From Varroa destructor (taxonomy: Eukaryota; Arthropoda; Arachnida; Mesostigmata; Varroidae): a stretch of DNA of 64,000 bases. This document shows, piece by piece, positions 1-12,362 of this stretch. A program made the position numbers and the translations under genes. The stretch is from assembly GCF_002443255.2 (NCBI RefSeq), contig NW_019211460.1, positions 29,112,481-29,176,480 of the forward strand, given 5' to 3'. Position 1 is the first letter of the stretch, and each line of letters begins with the position of its first letter. A model generated the notes under the pieces. It saw only the letters and a list, made by a program, of their open reading frames with translations. It ran no database searches and had not been told where the DNA came from.

Positions 1-264
1 ACCAGCCTGTACCATGCGCCTTGGGAACTTAGATCTCTGGACTAGGTCGAGATGAAAAAGGCAAAACATGCATTCTGTCTAGGATTTCAGTTAAGCTATC
101 TGGAGTCAGCAACGTAAAGAGTTAAATATATAATACCATGTCTATTCACTATTTTAACATAAAAGATATCTGAGGTCATAGAACGTAATCACGATATGCA
201 TATGATGGCTGTATCCACACTGATCTCATATTTTCGTTGACGACTATTCTGACACAAATTTGAG

Positions 265-447
265 CTATTGTCAATACTTTGGCGTTCTTTTGTTAAAACA
301 CCCGCCTTCTCCTCGAAGTACCTGTTCATCCTAAACGGCGTTGACAATGGAGGGCCTGCTAGCATTTATAGTTCTGTTCGCTGGTATGATACAAAAATGA
401 TGTTTGCCGAGAATAGGGAAATTTCTCTGTTTTCATGCCGTAGACTG
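265..447 (+). CDS. candidate internal exon, function unknown
   Basis: A 61-codon frame with no stop lies between an AG at 263-264 (preceded by TTCTGACACAAATTTG, with a possible branch TTGAC/CTGAC) and a CTG/GTGAGT donor at 448. Both ends are in phase 0. The translation is mixed and non-repetitive (for example ILNGVDNGGPASIYSSVRWY) and has no recognisable motif. There is no ATG near the start, so it would be internal. A GTGAGT donor is expected by chance tens of times in a window this size, so this is only a candidate. Nothing nearby suggests a partner exon. Confidence 0.25.
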
Positions 448-1174
448 GTGAGTTCGTTAGGCTAATTCAGGCTGACAGGGTTGAAGCGACCGCCACAGCG
501 GACGTGGTAAAGATGACGCGTTCAGGCCCGCTTTTTTGGCGGGGTACACTTTAACACAGATCCAACAAGTTTTTTTTGTCGGAGATGTCGTAGTTCTCGA
601 TGCCAGAATCTGACGATCAGTGAGTTATTAGTGGACGAAATGCAGACAGCCTTCCCATTTCAGCCCGACGTCCTCTATTCCATTTTGCCTGATTGGTAAG
701 GAAGAGCATAGAAGAAGACACATCATGTCAGCTAGGATCCTCAAGAGTATTTAGCGCATAAGCCTAATTTTGTCACCTACAACACTACGTAATTAATAAA
801 CTTTTTTCTGCCGACTGCCTACACAATGACTACTGCGAACAGTTATGACCGAGTTACGAATTCATAGAAGTTTCTTGCGTCCTAGATATTTTCGTAATTT
901 AACACGTTTCGCGTAGGTGGAAAATAGATTGGCAGCAGGGTCAGACGTAGGTTTTTAGGAAAACAACAGGTTTAGGGTGGCACCTCCTACTTAGAAAAAG
1001 GCTACGTTTTAAAATTGGAGACATTTACCACCCTCCACAGTTACCCTATCTTTTCCCATTTCACGTGCATGTATTAACTTAATTAAGTTAACTAATGGAC
1101 CTCAATGCTTCGAGAAGTCTCAATTCTGCCTACATTTATATATACTCAATGCGGCATAGTTGATGTCCCCATGA

Positions 1175-1227
1175 TAGCTTAGTAGGTAACGTGTTCGTCT
1201 GCAAGTCTTAGGGATACGTTCGAATCC
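1175..1227 (+). repeat. tRNA-like head, probably a degraded tRNA-derived SINE
   Basis: An A box (TAGCTTAGTAGG, 1175-1186) is followed at tRNA spacing by a B box (GTTCGAATCC, 1218-1227). The segment ACGTGTTCGTCTG between them recurs with one mismatch in the minus-strand copy at 61905-61952. The acceptor and T stems do not pair, so it is not a functional tRNA. A SINE head or dead tRNA copy fits best. Confidence 0.4.
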
Positions 1228-1317
1228 GCGCATTGACAGACGTCGTTTCGTGGTGGGAGCCAGTGGTATATCATGGTATGCCAAATGGCATACCCGAAAT
1301 ATAGAGGTAATTTTAGG

Positions 1318-1417
1318 NNNNNNNNNNNNNNNNNNNNNNNNNNNNNNNNNNNNNNNNNNNNNNNNNNNNNNNNNNNNNNNNNNNNNNNNNNNNNNNNNNN
1401 NNNNNNNNNNNNNNNNN
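1318..1417. other. assembly gap of 100 N
   Basis: Exactly 100 N, the conventional length for a gap of unknown size. Any frame spanning it is an artefact. The left flank carries a small hairpin, GGTATGCC-AAAT-GGCATACC, at 1274-1293. Confidence 0.99.
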
Positions 1418-3951
1418 TATATAGGAGTAGTTAAAGGAAGGCCTGCAGGTAAAAAGTTTACTTCCGCGTGGTCGATAATTTCGACATCTAGATCGGTTAG
1501 TACAGGTAACGTAATTTATATCTGCAGAGAGACCTGCTTACGCTGCACTCAAGATTCGAGCTTAGCAAAATCGCTATGCAGTCAGCATAACAGTTTTGAC
1601 AAGCCTTGAAACTAAGCCGAGTGTTCCAGGGAACACATCTGTCTAGTCGTTTAAATCGGTTCTTAATGTAAAGTATATGAACAATAATAACAGATTTGAT
1701 TTTATTAATTTTTTTCAATATATAACCATAAAATCGATGCTAGTTATACGAAATTACTGTAAAATTGCCATTTCACAAAGAGAGAAGATCCAGAAAATGT
1801 TTCTACCTGATACACTTCTACAAGGTAGCCACATTAGTAGATCGATATACGATATATCTGGTCCCATGTAAATATTCGTTTGACTTCATACGTTCTGCAG
1901 ACAATGCGTTTGCAGTTGTAAGCTATCAATGTTTTTCTCCGCCCAGCCGTCTTGTTAGTTTCATTCTTTTTCTAACAAGTCCTGACGGCGTACCTATTTC
2001 AGTAGGAGTCACCCACAGTAGCAGTGCGATCAGCTGAATCTAAGCATGAAGCTCGTTTTTCGAGCCAGATTTTTCTGACAGGAGGGAGAGCACCAGCTTT
2101 CTTCTGACAGGAGGTTCCTTTTTTGGCCTATCAGGACATCGTTCGATCAGCTTCCTTCCGAGGCCTTCTGGGTCTCTTCTTGCTCCGTCACCCTAACGAC
2201 TGACGACTCATAAACTTGTTACCTGAGCCCATATATATATATTACTTGACTTCCCTGCATTGCGGTCCCCGCAAACGAGCAATTTCGCCATAGTGACTTC
2301 CTACGAGGCGCTGATCATCACAGCCATTAACAAGGCATCTATTTCGTTCAGGAACTTCCTGATCTTGTGTCTCTGAATCTGTATGAAGGTCTAGCAGGAC
2401 GGGGCTAGATGGCTAGATGGACTGTACATTTACGCGACAACTAATATAGGGAGAGTAGCGCAACAGCATGCCAATCGGATGTCGTTAACGACGCTTACCA
2501 GAAAAAAGCAGCGAAGCGAGACACATATGTACATGGATACTCACACTGAAGACTGTCGACAGGGCAGAAGTGCAGAAGAGAAATGCTAAGAAACTCACTT
2601 GGCTCTGTAGTACTATTTTGACCTCTTCCATCAGTATGCAATACATGGCTTTATTCACTGCGGTCGTTAGGCCATTTCTGATCACAGGTTGTAACAAAGC
2701 TTGATAAAGGTCGCAGAGAGATCGTCGTTCCTTCAGTATGATCCACAGCCGGTATTCCTGTACCGCTTCCAGTGCGGTGAAAATTCCATGCCATGGAGGT
2801 ACCTAATAAGTAACTACCGCTATTATTTGCTGTGCCTGTTGCTTTTTATAATACACTTCCCTTAGCATATACTTTTTGCAAAACAAATTTATATTTTTTT
2901 TTGTATTATTATTTTATATTGCGCACAGTTGTTTATTGGGTTATAGTTCAAAAGAGCAAGTTGGCTGAATACACCCATTTTCGAGACGATTCTGCAATAC
3001 CTTAGTTTTTCTAGCTACAAGGCATTTATTACATACAAATGGCATTTCGTTGAGACAAGTAAGGTTGTTAGAATTGACAAACAGGTAGGTGGAGCTTACA
3101 TCAACGCAAGGGTTCACGTACTCGCTCACTGGTTATGCACTAACAGCCTGTCGATCACATGCTGGGTGATTCTTCAGCTTAATCTTCCAGATAGGCAGTA
3201 AGGTGCGTTCACACAGTGTTGCGAAAACAGGTAAGTTGCAAGAACACACATGCTGGATTCTAATATCCAAATTCAATCAACTTACAAACATTTACTTGGA
3301 AATTTTCTAGGCTGTAGCTCGATGCGATAGAGAAAAATGAAGATAACGATAGGCTTAACAGCATAACGATTTCTAAAGTTACATATGATTGTTATTGATG
3401 TTTTTCAAAAAATCTACGAATCGCACAATCAAGATTTAGCAATCTTCTAAACATTTGGGTGGTGTACAATCTACCAGGCTGATTCTGCAGCAGCGTCTCG
3501 TGTGCTTTTGTGATGGTAAGACCTACAACAATCAGTCCCAAGCAGTGTTTAAGCAACATGCACACCATCTCATAGTTGTTATTCAACTGGAAAAATTGAA
3601 CGTAGGATACTGACAAAGACAGTTCACTCAAGGAAATAGTATGGCGCATTCGGTTAAGCGTGAATTTGCATGGCAGGTAATCCCTACATGGCAGCCTATG
3701 TAGTAAGCCTACATGGCCGAAAACGCCAAACCAAAATGCTTTAAGAAGACCACCTGCACAGATACGTGTTGGAGCGGTTTCTTCGCTTCGTTTCTGTTTA
3801 TAGTCACCTTGTGTCGAAAATCTGTCGAATTAGCGTAATGTTATCAAATGTTAAAAAGGACAGCTTTTGATTTTATGTTATTTAATATAGTATAAAAAAT
3901 AGTTTGCTTCCCAAAGCATCGCACGCACACATATATACGTATGGATTCCTG

Positions 3952-3975
3952 ATATATATACATATATATATATAT
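3952..3975. repeat. TA microsatellite
   Basis: An AT dinucleotide run with a single C interruption at 3961. Confidence 0.9.
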
Positions 3976-6900
3976 GGTTATAGAAGTGCGACGGCTGGAA
4001 TCCGCGCTCCCATGTAAAGACAAGATTAATCAGGATCACTTCTATCTAACGATGGGTCCATGAATCAGCGTAGGCCAAAACACGTTTCCTTCTAGTATGT
4101 TTGATTCAACATACGATCATGTTCTTGCGAGCAGAGCCGTCTTTGTATACCCTGAGTCCTAGCTCAAATACTTGACGACGACGGGTGTACAGTGACTGAT
4201 CTGTTTTGGAGTACCAATTGTTGCAATATTAAGCGATGCCGTTTACAACAGCACGCTTACATATTGTTGCCATGCGCGTTTTATATGAGAACAGAATTGT
4301 TGTACTTTCCAAGAAGATTACGTCTACTCGCACACTGGGATTTGAAGATTTACCCATGCGAATTTACTCACACGAATTATTATGGTGCTTAACATGAAAT
4401 CAGAAACAACAGTTGCTAACTCCAATATAGTTTTCATGAAGATTTTATAGAATTTGGTTTTCGAAAAAGCCGCATTGGCATTACATTCGGCCTACAAGGA
4501 AAAGTTAACCGAAGCAGCACTGAATACTTTAAAGGGCAGTCTAATCCGCGGATGAAGCTTTGTAAAAGAAAACTCTAGTCCTCTGGGGAACGGCGAGCCC
4601 AGACGGAATCAACCCAACTTTCGAATTTTGTTGTTTTCTTTTTTTCATAATTAAAATGCGCAAAGGACCTGCAGATACAGGTTAACTTGGCGTGACATTA
4701 CAATGTGTCAGGCTCCTTAAGGTCGGCACTCATTATCGGCACACGCAACTATGTTTGCAGGACTTGTTTGCCTTTCTACTGTAGCACGTTCTTGTAAAGG
4801 GAACAGGCAAATTAAGAGTTTTGGCTGCCCAATGTTCCTCGTGTACCGTGATATCGTGCAAAGAAGCACAGGCGTCGTTCCAATCACATCATTATCTGTC
4901 TGACAGCTCGAGTTCGAATTCGTTTGTAGCCAAAACATTTTCAAGGCTGAAAGTTCGGGCCATTAAACTAGTTGTAATTGCGATCTGTATGTACTTCGAA
5001 AGTAACTAAACATAAGAGCAAGTTACTTCTCCTGTAGCTAAAGTGGAAACGAGAGAGTAGTTAACAACACAACAAGCGAAGCTATGGCCTTTCGCTTTTT
5101 TTTTTATCCTAAAGACAGAAAAGAACAGGACGAAAAGTTTCATTGCCGTTCATATTTACTTGTTTCTATCGGAGACCACCAACAAAGAAGGGCAGCCCTA
5201 CGCAAATTAAAATAGTTCTATATCATTTTTACAAACGTATTTTAGGTAGTTATATTGCTTAGTAACTTCGTTTTCCACATTAAGCACATATGTCTTCGTC
5301 TGTGAAATCACAAGTTAACTGTGCTACCGTAAATATTATATGGGATGTTTTGTATATGGCGGCAAAGTTGCTATTATTTACTCCAGGTCAGTGTGTAAAC
5401 TCTACTTTTGAAGCTTACAAGAACTTTTCTAAATCATTATTAAACCCATATTAACAATCAGTAATATAATATAACTGGACTGATTAATACCTTTCATCTA
5501 TACACGTATAAAACATAAACAAGTTCGGAAGCTGCTAGACCAGTTGAGCATCGTTTATATTTGTCAACATTTTATATGCACACACTCACGCGTAGACATC
5601 TAGCCAGAACACCCCCCACGGCACCATTGTCGTCGGCCCCACCGCTGATACTTTTGTAGACATTATTGCATATGGCTATCAGTGGTTGGTTCAGCCCTCT
5701 TGCCGTCCCGTTCTACTAATTGGTCATCCATCCGAAAACAGAACTCGCTGCAGAAACCTTCTTAGGTTCGAATCGAATAATCAGATGATTAGCTTTTTCC
5801 ACGTGCATTCGTAGACCTAGTATTGTGACCTCAACGTTTACAGCAGATCGGTCTAATCGACCATGTACCACCATTTGCGTAGTCTACGTTGAGATACCGC
5901 TGACCTTGTCTTGACTTTTTAGCCAGTGGCTCACGCTAGCTTAGGTTATTGTTGCTGTCGTTGTCAGGCAAAGACGTAAAAGTTGTCGTCACTAGAAGTC
6001 ATTGGGTGCAAATAGTATATCAACATATACGTATTGTATCATGAACCTTTAGCAGATAGACTGCCTTCTCGTGCTTTCCCTCTTAAAAGGTTACCTACGA
6101 AAAGGTCAACAGTTAAAACACAACCATAACTCGGACACAGCCTCATATACACGTACTTAGTTAGAGTTAGAAGAAACTCCCGGCAGACTGAGGGCAGTCT
6201 TGGCGCCGTCCAAGCTTCCGACGCTGGCCTGAGCAACGTCATATGGCATGTGGGCTATGTTGATCGATAGTTGTTACTGTACAGAGAGACAACAAACGAA
6301 GCCCGAAGGAGATCCGTTGACCCAGAAAAGTCTATGTATTTATAACCGATCGGCATTCAGTTTTCCGTTCGCCTGGATCCTATGGGGATCAGGAAGGACT
6401 GGCCTAGCTTGCAGATCACTTCGATGAGCTGTGCGACGCGATAGCGCTGAGTGTTAATGATATCATCAATCGTAGCTTAATACTTTAATAAAAATAGGAA
6501 TAGTTTAAGGAGAGAAAGTTAGTAAAATGCTAATTTCTCTTGGGGAGATGTCGATGTAGAAGGGCGAACGCATTGAATTCTGTCCTATTCGTCCAATAAC
6601 AAAGGGTCAACAACATGAATTCTAATTAGGCTCATCGCGCACTTGGACAAAGAAATTTTAACGTTACATACAAACATTAAATTAGTTTGGTACTGCGACG
6701 ATTGCAGGCTAGGAACGGTTGAAAATTGTTGATTTACAGACAGGTCAACAAATGGGTTCGGGTCATTCTTTATAGAAGTAATTCAGCAAACCAAAAGTTC
6801 CTGCACAAACAAGAAAAATACTTTTATAAAATACAGCTACCCTAAATATAGACCGCTTCCTAAATTAACCTTGTATCACTATAGGCTTCTAATCATCGTT

Positions 6901-8260
6901 CATTTCGCCCGTGTAAAAATGAGAAGACTGTAAAATGTCACCGTAATCTTTGTATGCAAGGCTACACGCAGCGCGTAGGGTGGATTTTTTCAGTACAACC
7001 TGTGACTGTCGCTTATTCATTCTCAGGGTGAAACTCCCCTTATTTTTCGGTATCCGAAGGTTAGCGGGCACAGTTTATTGGCGTTCGGATCATGCCCGTT
7101 CCATTATACTATACACGTGGCTAATGGAAGTTCCTGTTGGCGTTTCGATGGCAAATGGCCGCCGAGCGTCAGACAGACATGAAAAGGATTGAGTATCTAT
7201 CTGTTGTACAACTCAGCGTTGACCTCTGCTTAAGTAAATAAGAAAAAAACACATCCTATTCTTTAGATGAGTCATCTTGAGTAAGCTGTAAAGGTATACG
7301 GTTCGACTCTCATAGAGATCAAACGCCATTGCTATTGAAAGGCCATTGATAAATGTTCCATGTTAGCGTACCTGTTTAAGATCGTTCACACTTTTTTTAT
7401 AATGGATCAGTATCAGTGAGATCTAGTTTCTTAACTATTTTGCCTCTATACGTTGCCATTAATAGAAATTTCATCTGTTATGCCATTCAGTTCAGAAAGC
7501 TTTGCTGTTTAGCAAGTAGTTTAATCGTAAACACCTCTGGCGGGTCTGTGAAATCTCGGGATTTTCTTCTCTCCAAGTAATGAGCCTGAAACAAACGCCA
7601 GCCTATTAACTGGCCAACGTTTGAAAAATACCAACACAGTTTGCCTTAAGTGCAAAGCAATTATCTAATGCGACGACGAATAATTATAAATATATTCTGT
7701 TCATGTATCCGATTGTTGTTGTCATGTTAGCGACAATCTGTTGGTTGGCTGGTAAAAATTGGGTCAGAGAAGAACGACCGTATTCCGAGGGATACGTACC
7801 GAGGATACCCAAATTTTGACCCGCTCACCCACCATTCTATGATTCAGGTCATACTATACTTTGAGCTCACGCTGTTTGGTTATTCTGGTCTTATCCGCGT
7901 TTTAGGGTATGCTCTATGTTTTGACCACATTTCTATGCTACTTTGTGTTGAAAGCGGACGAGCCAATCGGCCGGGAAGCTCGTCTAGGCTGATGGAAAAG
8001 CACGATACTTATAAAAAGATGATAAAGGGGTTGGAGGTTAGCGAGGGCGAAATTTGATTTTGTATAATAGTATGTACGTTCTTATTTTGTCAGAGAAGAA
8101 CGTTGCCCCGAAACTTGCTGAACTTAAACTATTATCATTTCATAACTTATTTCAAACTAATTAAAAGAAACTCATTATCGTTTCGAACAAATTTTTCCAG
8201 AAAATAAATTGTTGAAAATTTTGATTATTACTACTAACTAATGACCGAAATGCACAAATT

Positions 8261-8356
8261 ATGAGTGTGAAACTGTTCACCCTCCAGACAGTTCTATTCA
8301 TTGAAGTCTTAAAGTACCCATTCTCCCTCAATGGCTCCTGTTTTCAAATTGTACAG
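8261..8356 (+). CDS. candidate first coding exon, function unknown
   Basis: An ATG with A at -3 opens a 32-codon frame that ends exactly at ACAG/GTAAGA, a near-consensus donor, in phase 0. The encoded stretch begins MSVKLFTLQTVLFIEVLKYP; its hydrophobic character could suit a signal anchor or membrane segment, but it is too short to tell. The frame is open upstream only to a TGA at about 8222. The start codon, Kozak base and donor in one frame make it one of the better exon candidates. No following acceptor could be assigned. Confidence 0.35.
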
Positions 8357-9019
8357 GTAAGAATACCAAGAGCCCGAGGAAAGGATCTGGCCAATGCATA
8401 TCTTTCTCCCTATTCTTTCGATTCTTGAGTAATGTTTATCCATTTTGAAGCATCAAAGGACAGATGTCTCAATTTGTTTTCGGTGCTTTCTGCTGCCTGT
8501 CTGTCGTCCCTCTTCTCCAGTTGCTATTTCTAAATCAAGACGGCGGCGCTCTTCACAAGACTCAGCCGACTGCTAGCGCTCGTAGACCTCAAACCATCTC
8601 GCTGTCCATTAGGAACAAGTCTGCTTTCCGACGAAACATCAAGCAAGGAAACAGAGAAAAAAAGACAAACAACTTCGTCCGACATTCAATGCTCAGAATA
8701 CGTATAGTTTTCTTGATTTCGAGCGCTGTTAAACAATCGACAATGTACAGAGCTATTTGTATACAATACAGCCCGTAACTGCAATTTCACGCAAGCAATA
8801 TAAGCCCGCCAGAGTAGGACCTTCAAGTTGAATGGCACGCGGACGCTACACACAAGTCTTTCATGTAACATGTTACCTGCTCGGACTCGGGCCAGGTACA
8901 CGGAGCTACAGGACATTCATATGTATATTCCAATATAATCGGACACAGCCATTTGTACAACGAAAACCCTGACCTACGCTCACCATATGCTGGGTTGATT
9001 TCACGCTAGACTAGATTGA

Positions 9020-9078
9020 GTGGCGAGGGGGATCGAACGTCGCTGCATTTAGAAGAACAGTACTACCGATAGCCAGAC
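9020..9078 (-). repeat. tRNA-like element, possible SINE head
   Basis: On the minus strand a TGGCTATCGGTAG A box (9063-9075) and a GTTCGATCCCC B box (9027-9037) are correctly ordered, with CTTCTAAAT between them resembling a tRNA-Arg anticodon loop. The stems do not pair. A perfect plus-strand A-box match (TGGCCCAGTGGG, 9170-9181) lies about 100 bases away with no matching B box. Confidence 0.3.
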
Positions 9079-9644
9079 AACGTACAACTAACCGAAGATG
9101 GGTTTGAGCGATTACAATACGATGAGACGAACCCTATGGATGTTCGGTAGTACCGGTAATGTGGTTCGCTGGCCCAGTGGGAGAGTCCTGGTTAAGATCT
9201 TGTTATCACAGTCGCCGTCGTTGACATTGTTGTTGTTTTTTTTGCTGTGGTCTTTATCCTAACATATATTATGTTTGCTGGTGTAGAAGGTCGATGGAAT
9301 ATGCCCTTCGGGGGCCCCAACAACAAAAAATATTAGAGCACATCACAGTCTTTCTCTCTGTGTACGGCCAGGATTGTTCGCGATAGGGCACGAGGCATGT
9401 TTGGCTTCGGGACAGACGAAACAGAAATCGAAGTAGCCCAATAAAACTATTGAAAAAAAAGTTAAGTTTTTATTTATACTTGATCAAATTTTTGAGTTCG
9501 GCTGAATTTCACTAGCAAAAAGGTTTGACATATAGTATAAAGCTATCCTACCGATGCGTTTCCATGCTCAGTGTTTATGCTGCTGCTACGCGTAGCATCC
9601 ACGACTTGATTGAGGTAAAAAGCTAATATTATTATTAAGAGCAG

Positions 9645-9683
9645 GGATCAACTATGTTGGTGAACTGCACGTGAAATATCTTA
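9645..9683 (+). CDS. possible 39-base micro-exon
   Basis: The AG at 9643-9644 follows a T-rich tract with a CTAAT branch-like sequence, and a GTAAGT donor starts at 9684. The frame that fits reads INYVGELHVKYL. It is very short, so chance is a serious alternative. Confidence 0.15.
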
Positions 9684-10757
9684 GTAAGTTTAGACAGTAT
9701 TTCAACGCTTATTGATAACTGTTGGACCAATTCTAAATTGAATTCATAATGCTATAAAATACTCGTGGATTTCCGTACATGAAAATGTCTAGAAACCGAC
9801 AAGATGGAATTTACTTCACTAAAGATATTTTTTTTGTTCTTAAGGGAAGTAAGTAGTTCCATGTTCAGTTCACCCTCTACCCTCTCCATACAATTTTCGG
9901 TGTAAACCGTAACTGTTACCCCATGTAGAGATCCGGGATTAAGGTGAAACCGGAAGACAAATGATTGTTAAAGTTCGTATCGCATTATCCTACGTTTTTG
10001 AGTAAAGTGCTGCAAACGTCTATATAATGAATGAAATATACGGCCCCGTAGCCGTCGGCTTTTGAGCGGCATCTTGTCATTTAGTCTGCCGGCTCACGTC
10101 TGACGCAAACCCGACAATTTTACCTGCCTTCTGCCTAGCCAGAGGCCGATCATATTTTATTAACCAGTAGAGAAAAAAACAGAGCTGTTTAAAACTTCAA
10201 AAATATACTCAGCATTATCTTTTTTTCATCACATTAGTATTCCTTGTGCACTGAACTGCTATCGCTTGAAGATTGCAGAAAATCGACTCAACCAAGCCTC
10301 AACCTGAGTCATCTTCATAGCGGCGTCGCCCGTTGTTTTGCTTTCGTCGTTGATTTTCAGCTTTTAGTTAGTTTATATCGTACGTACCCATCCAAAAGAC
10401 AACATCAACAGCGGCAGAAACAACAACATTTAGGAAGTATTAAAGGCGTCAAGTACGCATTGCCTTACGTACACGTTTCTATAACAGTTATCTGTAATAC
10501 AGTAAAACACGGAATCCCTTTATGCGACCAGATACGCAATGTTTGTAGCATATGGCTAGCGTCGCAGCAGACGGCGCGTTAGAACAGTAGAAAAATACGA
10601 GAACCACAACGAAGACACAATTAATAAATAGCAACTCGATGAAGAAATTACACGGGAATTAGGCAGGACCGTGGTTAGAGATGGTATCTGGTATCTATCG
10701 CTGTTCACACCTGGTTATCATCAACAAAAGCTTCATTGTGCTATTCATCAACGTCAG

Positions 10758-10920
10758 ATGTAGAAGTAGAACGTATATAGCATATGAACAAACGAACGGT
10801 GCCTCGCGTAACACGTGTACTGCGTACAGCTTTGAGCTCGACAGGAAAGTCATTGAAGCCGTGCTAAAAACATCCCATGGAGATAACGCAATCGAGAAAA
10901 AAATACAAATTTCTTACTAA
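10758..10920 (+). CDS. candidate terminal exon with polyadenylation signal
   Basis: The acceptor is TTCATTGTGCTATTCATCAACGTCAG. The frame that follows is open for 53 codons to TAA at 10918-10920, and AATAAA occurs only 23 bases beyond (10943-10948). The translation is hydrophilic (for example FELDRKVIEAVLKTSHGDNA) and ends IQISY. Acceptor, frame, stop and poly(A) signal in order are what a last exon needs. Each is common by chance, and the upstream exon is unknown; the Cys-cluster frame 500 bases further on need not be related. Confidence 0.3.
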
Positions 10921-10942
10921 CCCTTTTCTTCATATCGTTACC

Positions 10943-10948
10943 AATAAA
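10943..10948 (+). terminator. AATAAA polyadenylation signal
   Basis: A canonical hexamer 23 bases after the stop of the candidate terminal exon. A cleavage site cannot be seen. Confidence 0.3.
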
Positions 10949-11419
10949 ACCTAAAAACGAACGTGCATTATATGCACGTAGACCAAGTGTTGGCACATGA
11001 ATGTAATAGTCGGAAAGAGGTGGCGCAAACTTCACTGTTTTAGATTTCAAGTCTGAGAAGTAACAATTTGAATAATGTCACATCTTTTGGCAAACGTAAA
11101 TGATGGCCATTTGACGAGCTTCACCAGAGGCGAATGCCCATTCGACGGAGAGCATGTATCACCGCTATAGCGGTTTCACAACGAACTCATACCTTCATTA
11201 GGTCGTTATTTTATATCGCTTTGATTTCCGTGGTTCCTCTACTGTGTTTCGTTCCAGCTTGACAAGATAATCCCCATATACGTTGGCAACTCGTTGGCAA
11301 ACCAAAAAAAATTTGGCCTTCATCATCCCAGAGCTAAATCGAAGCTATAGCTGTCGCCATATAATTACTCCATTTCATGTTAAATGCGGTCGCGAAATAG
11401 CCTCATGTATGTATAGTAA

Positions 11420-11668
11420 AATGAGCCTCGCTGGCAGCGGAAGAAGCCTTACAAATTACACTATAGAGAAAGCAGAGCGGTTTTTGTAGCGTTGATCGAA
11501 AAAGAATCACAGTGTCATAAATGCGGGTACAATGGCCCTTTTTGCAATTGCAGGAAGCATTCATTTGACAAATTCAATACAGAACAGCGATCAGGAGATG
11601 CTGAACAGAAATCGAAAGCTGTGGACTTGAAATCTTCAACAGATATGGGTGGAACGAATTATCATTAG
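11420..11668 (+). CDS. candidate terminal exon with a Cys cluster
   Basis: An 82-codon frame with no internal stop ends at TAG 11666-11668. It has no ATG, so it would be entered by splicing, for example after CTCGCTGGCAG at 11433. It is basic at the start (WQRKKPYKLHYRESRA). It then carries CHKCGYNGPFCNC, a C-x2-C-x6-C-x-C array that could bind a metal ion, and ends in a polar tail rich in E, K and S. The Cys spacing is not a family I can name with confidence. Length alone is not significant; the composition is the reason for reporting it. Confidence 0.3.
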   Translation, partial: NEPRWQRKKPYKLHYRESRAVFVALIEKESQCHKCGYNGPFCNCRKHSFDKFNTEQRSGDAEQKSKAVDLKSSTDMGGTNYH

Positions 11669-11937
11669 AGCTTCTAATAACTTCGGATGGCCGATTATCG
11701 AGATTGATTCGACTATAGGTAGTTGAAGATTTCTAGATTGTTTCCCATTGTAGTTAGCAATACATGGCCTTCAGACCATAAACTATCATCGTTCTTTTGT
11801 TAATGTCCTTTTCTATTAGGTCCATTCGTGAGAACGTATAACCTAACCGAAAACGGTCCAAGACGTCCAAGCAGTAATGAAGCTATCACCATACGTAAAT
11901 GAGGCTACAACACCGAACATTAGTATGAGTTCTTATC

Positions 11938-12213
11938 ATGTGTGATCTATATAAAAACCATTGTCTTATGAACGCATATGTAAAGACGTCAAGTAGATTG
12001 ATGCGAGAGCACGTTCGGTTAAGATTCGAGGATTCGTGCGAACATACGGAAGGCTACCTGAGTGAGTATTTAGCTGTATTTCCTCACGACGTGGTCGCAG
12101 CTTCTGTTAACTTCGATATTGTTCCCATCTATCCTATCGGGATGTCGGCGTTAACGAATAGAATATTCGGCTTGATAATGAGCAGATGTCGTGATAGGGA
12201 TGAACTACTGTGA
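11938..12213 (+). CDS. hypothetical 91-residue open frame
   Basis: An ATG frame of 91 codons with balanced, non-repetitive composition: an acidic/basic first half (MREHVRLRFEDSCEHTEGYL) followed by a hydrophobic stretch rich in V, I and P, ending RCRDRDELL. A GTGAGT donor inside it, at about 12061, would instead end an exon after residue 41. No motif is recognised. Frames of this length occur by chance here. Confidence 0.25.
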   Translation: MCDLYKNHCLMNAYVKTSSRLMREHVRLRFEDSCEHTEGYLSEYLAVFPHDVVAASVNFDIVPIYPIGMSALTNRIFGLIMSRCRDRDELL

Positions 12214-12294
12214 GATCTGTTTCATGCAGGCGGGTCGTCCGAAAAAAAAACAGGAAACGTACGGGCCTTGCTGAATAAATCAAGGGAATGAAAG

Positions 12295-12362
12295 TCTGAA
12301 ATTTGTACCGTCGCATCATTGTCTCCAAACGGGAAAGTGCAATGCAAGTGTATGTACACTGG
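12295..12362 (+). CDS. candidate exon, EGF-like fragment
   Basis: The frame TCT GAA ATT TGT ... ends in phase 2 at ACTGG/GTGAGT. The short peptide contains C-x11-C-x-C followed by MYTG (VQCKCMYTG at its end), the pattern of the last three cysteines and glycine of an EGF-like domain, where a splice junction is common. The proposed acceptor (GGGAATGAAAG) is weak. One partial domain is thin evidence; an extracellular modular protein would be the inference if true. Confidence 0.25.

Larger units (their letters stand above)
448..8260. other. mostly non-coding stretch
   Basis: Apart from the tRNA-like repeat and the gap, I see no supported gene. It holds short TA runs (2231-2242, 3952-3975) and a repeated TTCTGACAGGAGG near 2073 and 2102. 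A CAG/GTAAGT donor at 3231 follows a possible 54-base exon (3177-3230), and a minus-strand GTGAGT donor lies near 2599 after a 32-codon frame. I judge these splice signals too weak alone to call genes. Confidence 0.5.

Noticed and set aside
1175..1247. Functional tRNA gene (Cys-like anticodon loop CTGCAAG)
   Set aside because: Acceptor, anticodon and T stems do not pair; only the internal promoter boxes are preserved.
1250..1609. 119-codon plus-strand frame
   Set aside because: Spans the 100-N gap; not real sequence.
2485..2697. Minus-strand exon ending at a GTGAGT donor near 2599
   Set aside because: No acceptor with a pyrimidine tract and no start codon; one donor alone is expected by chance.
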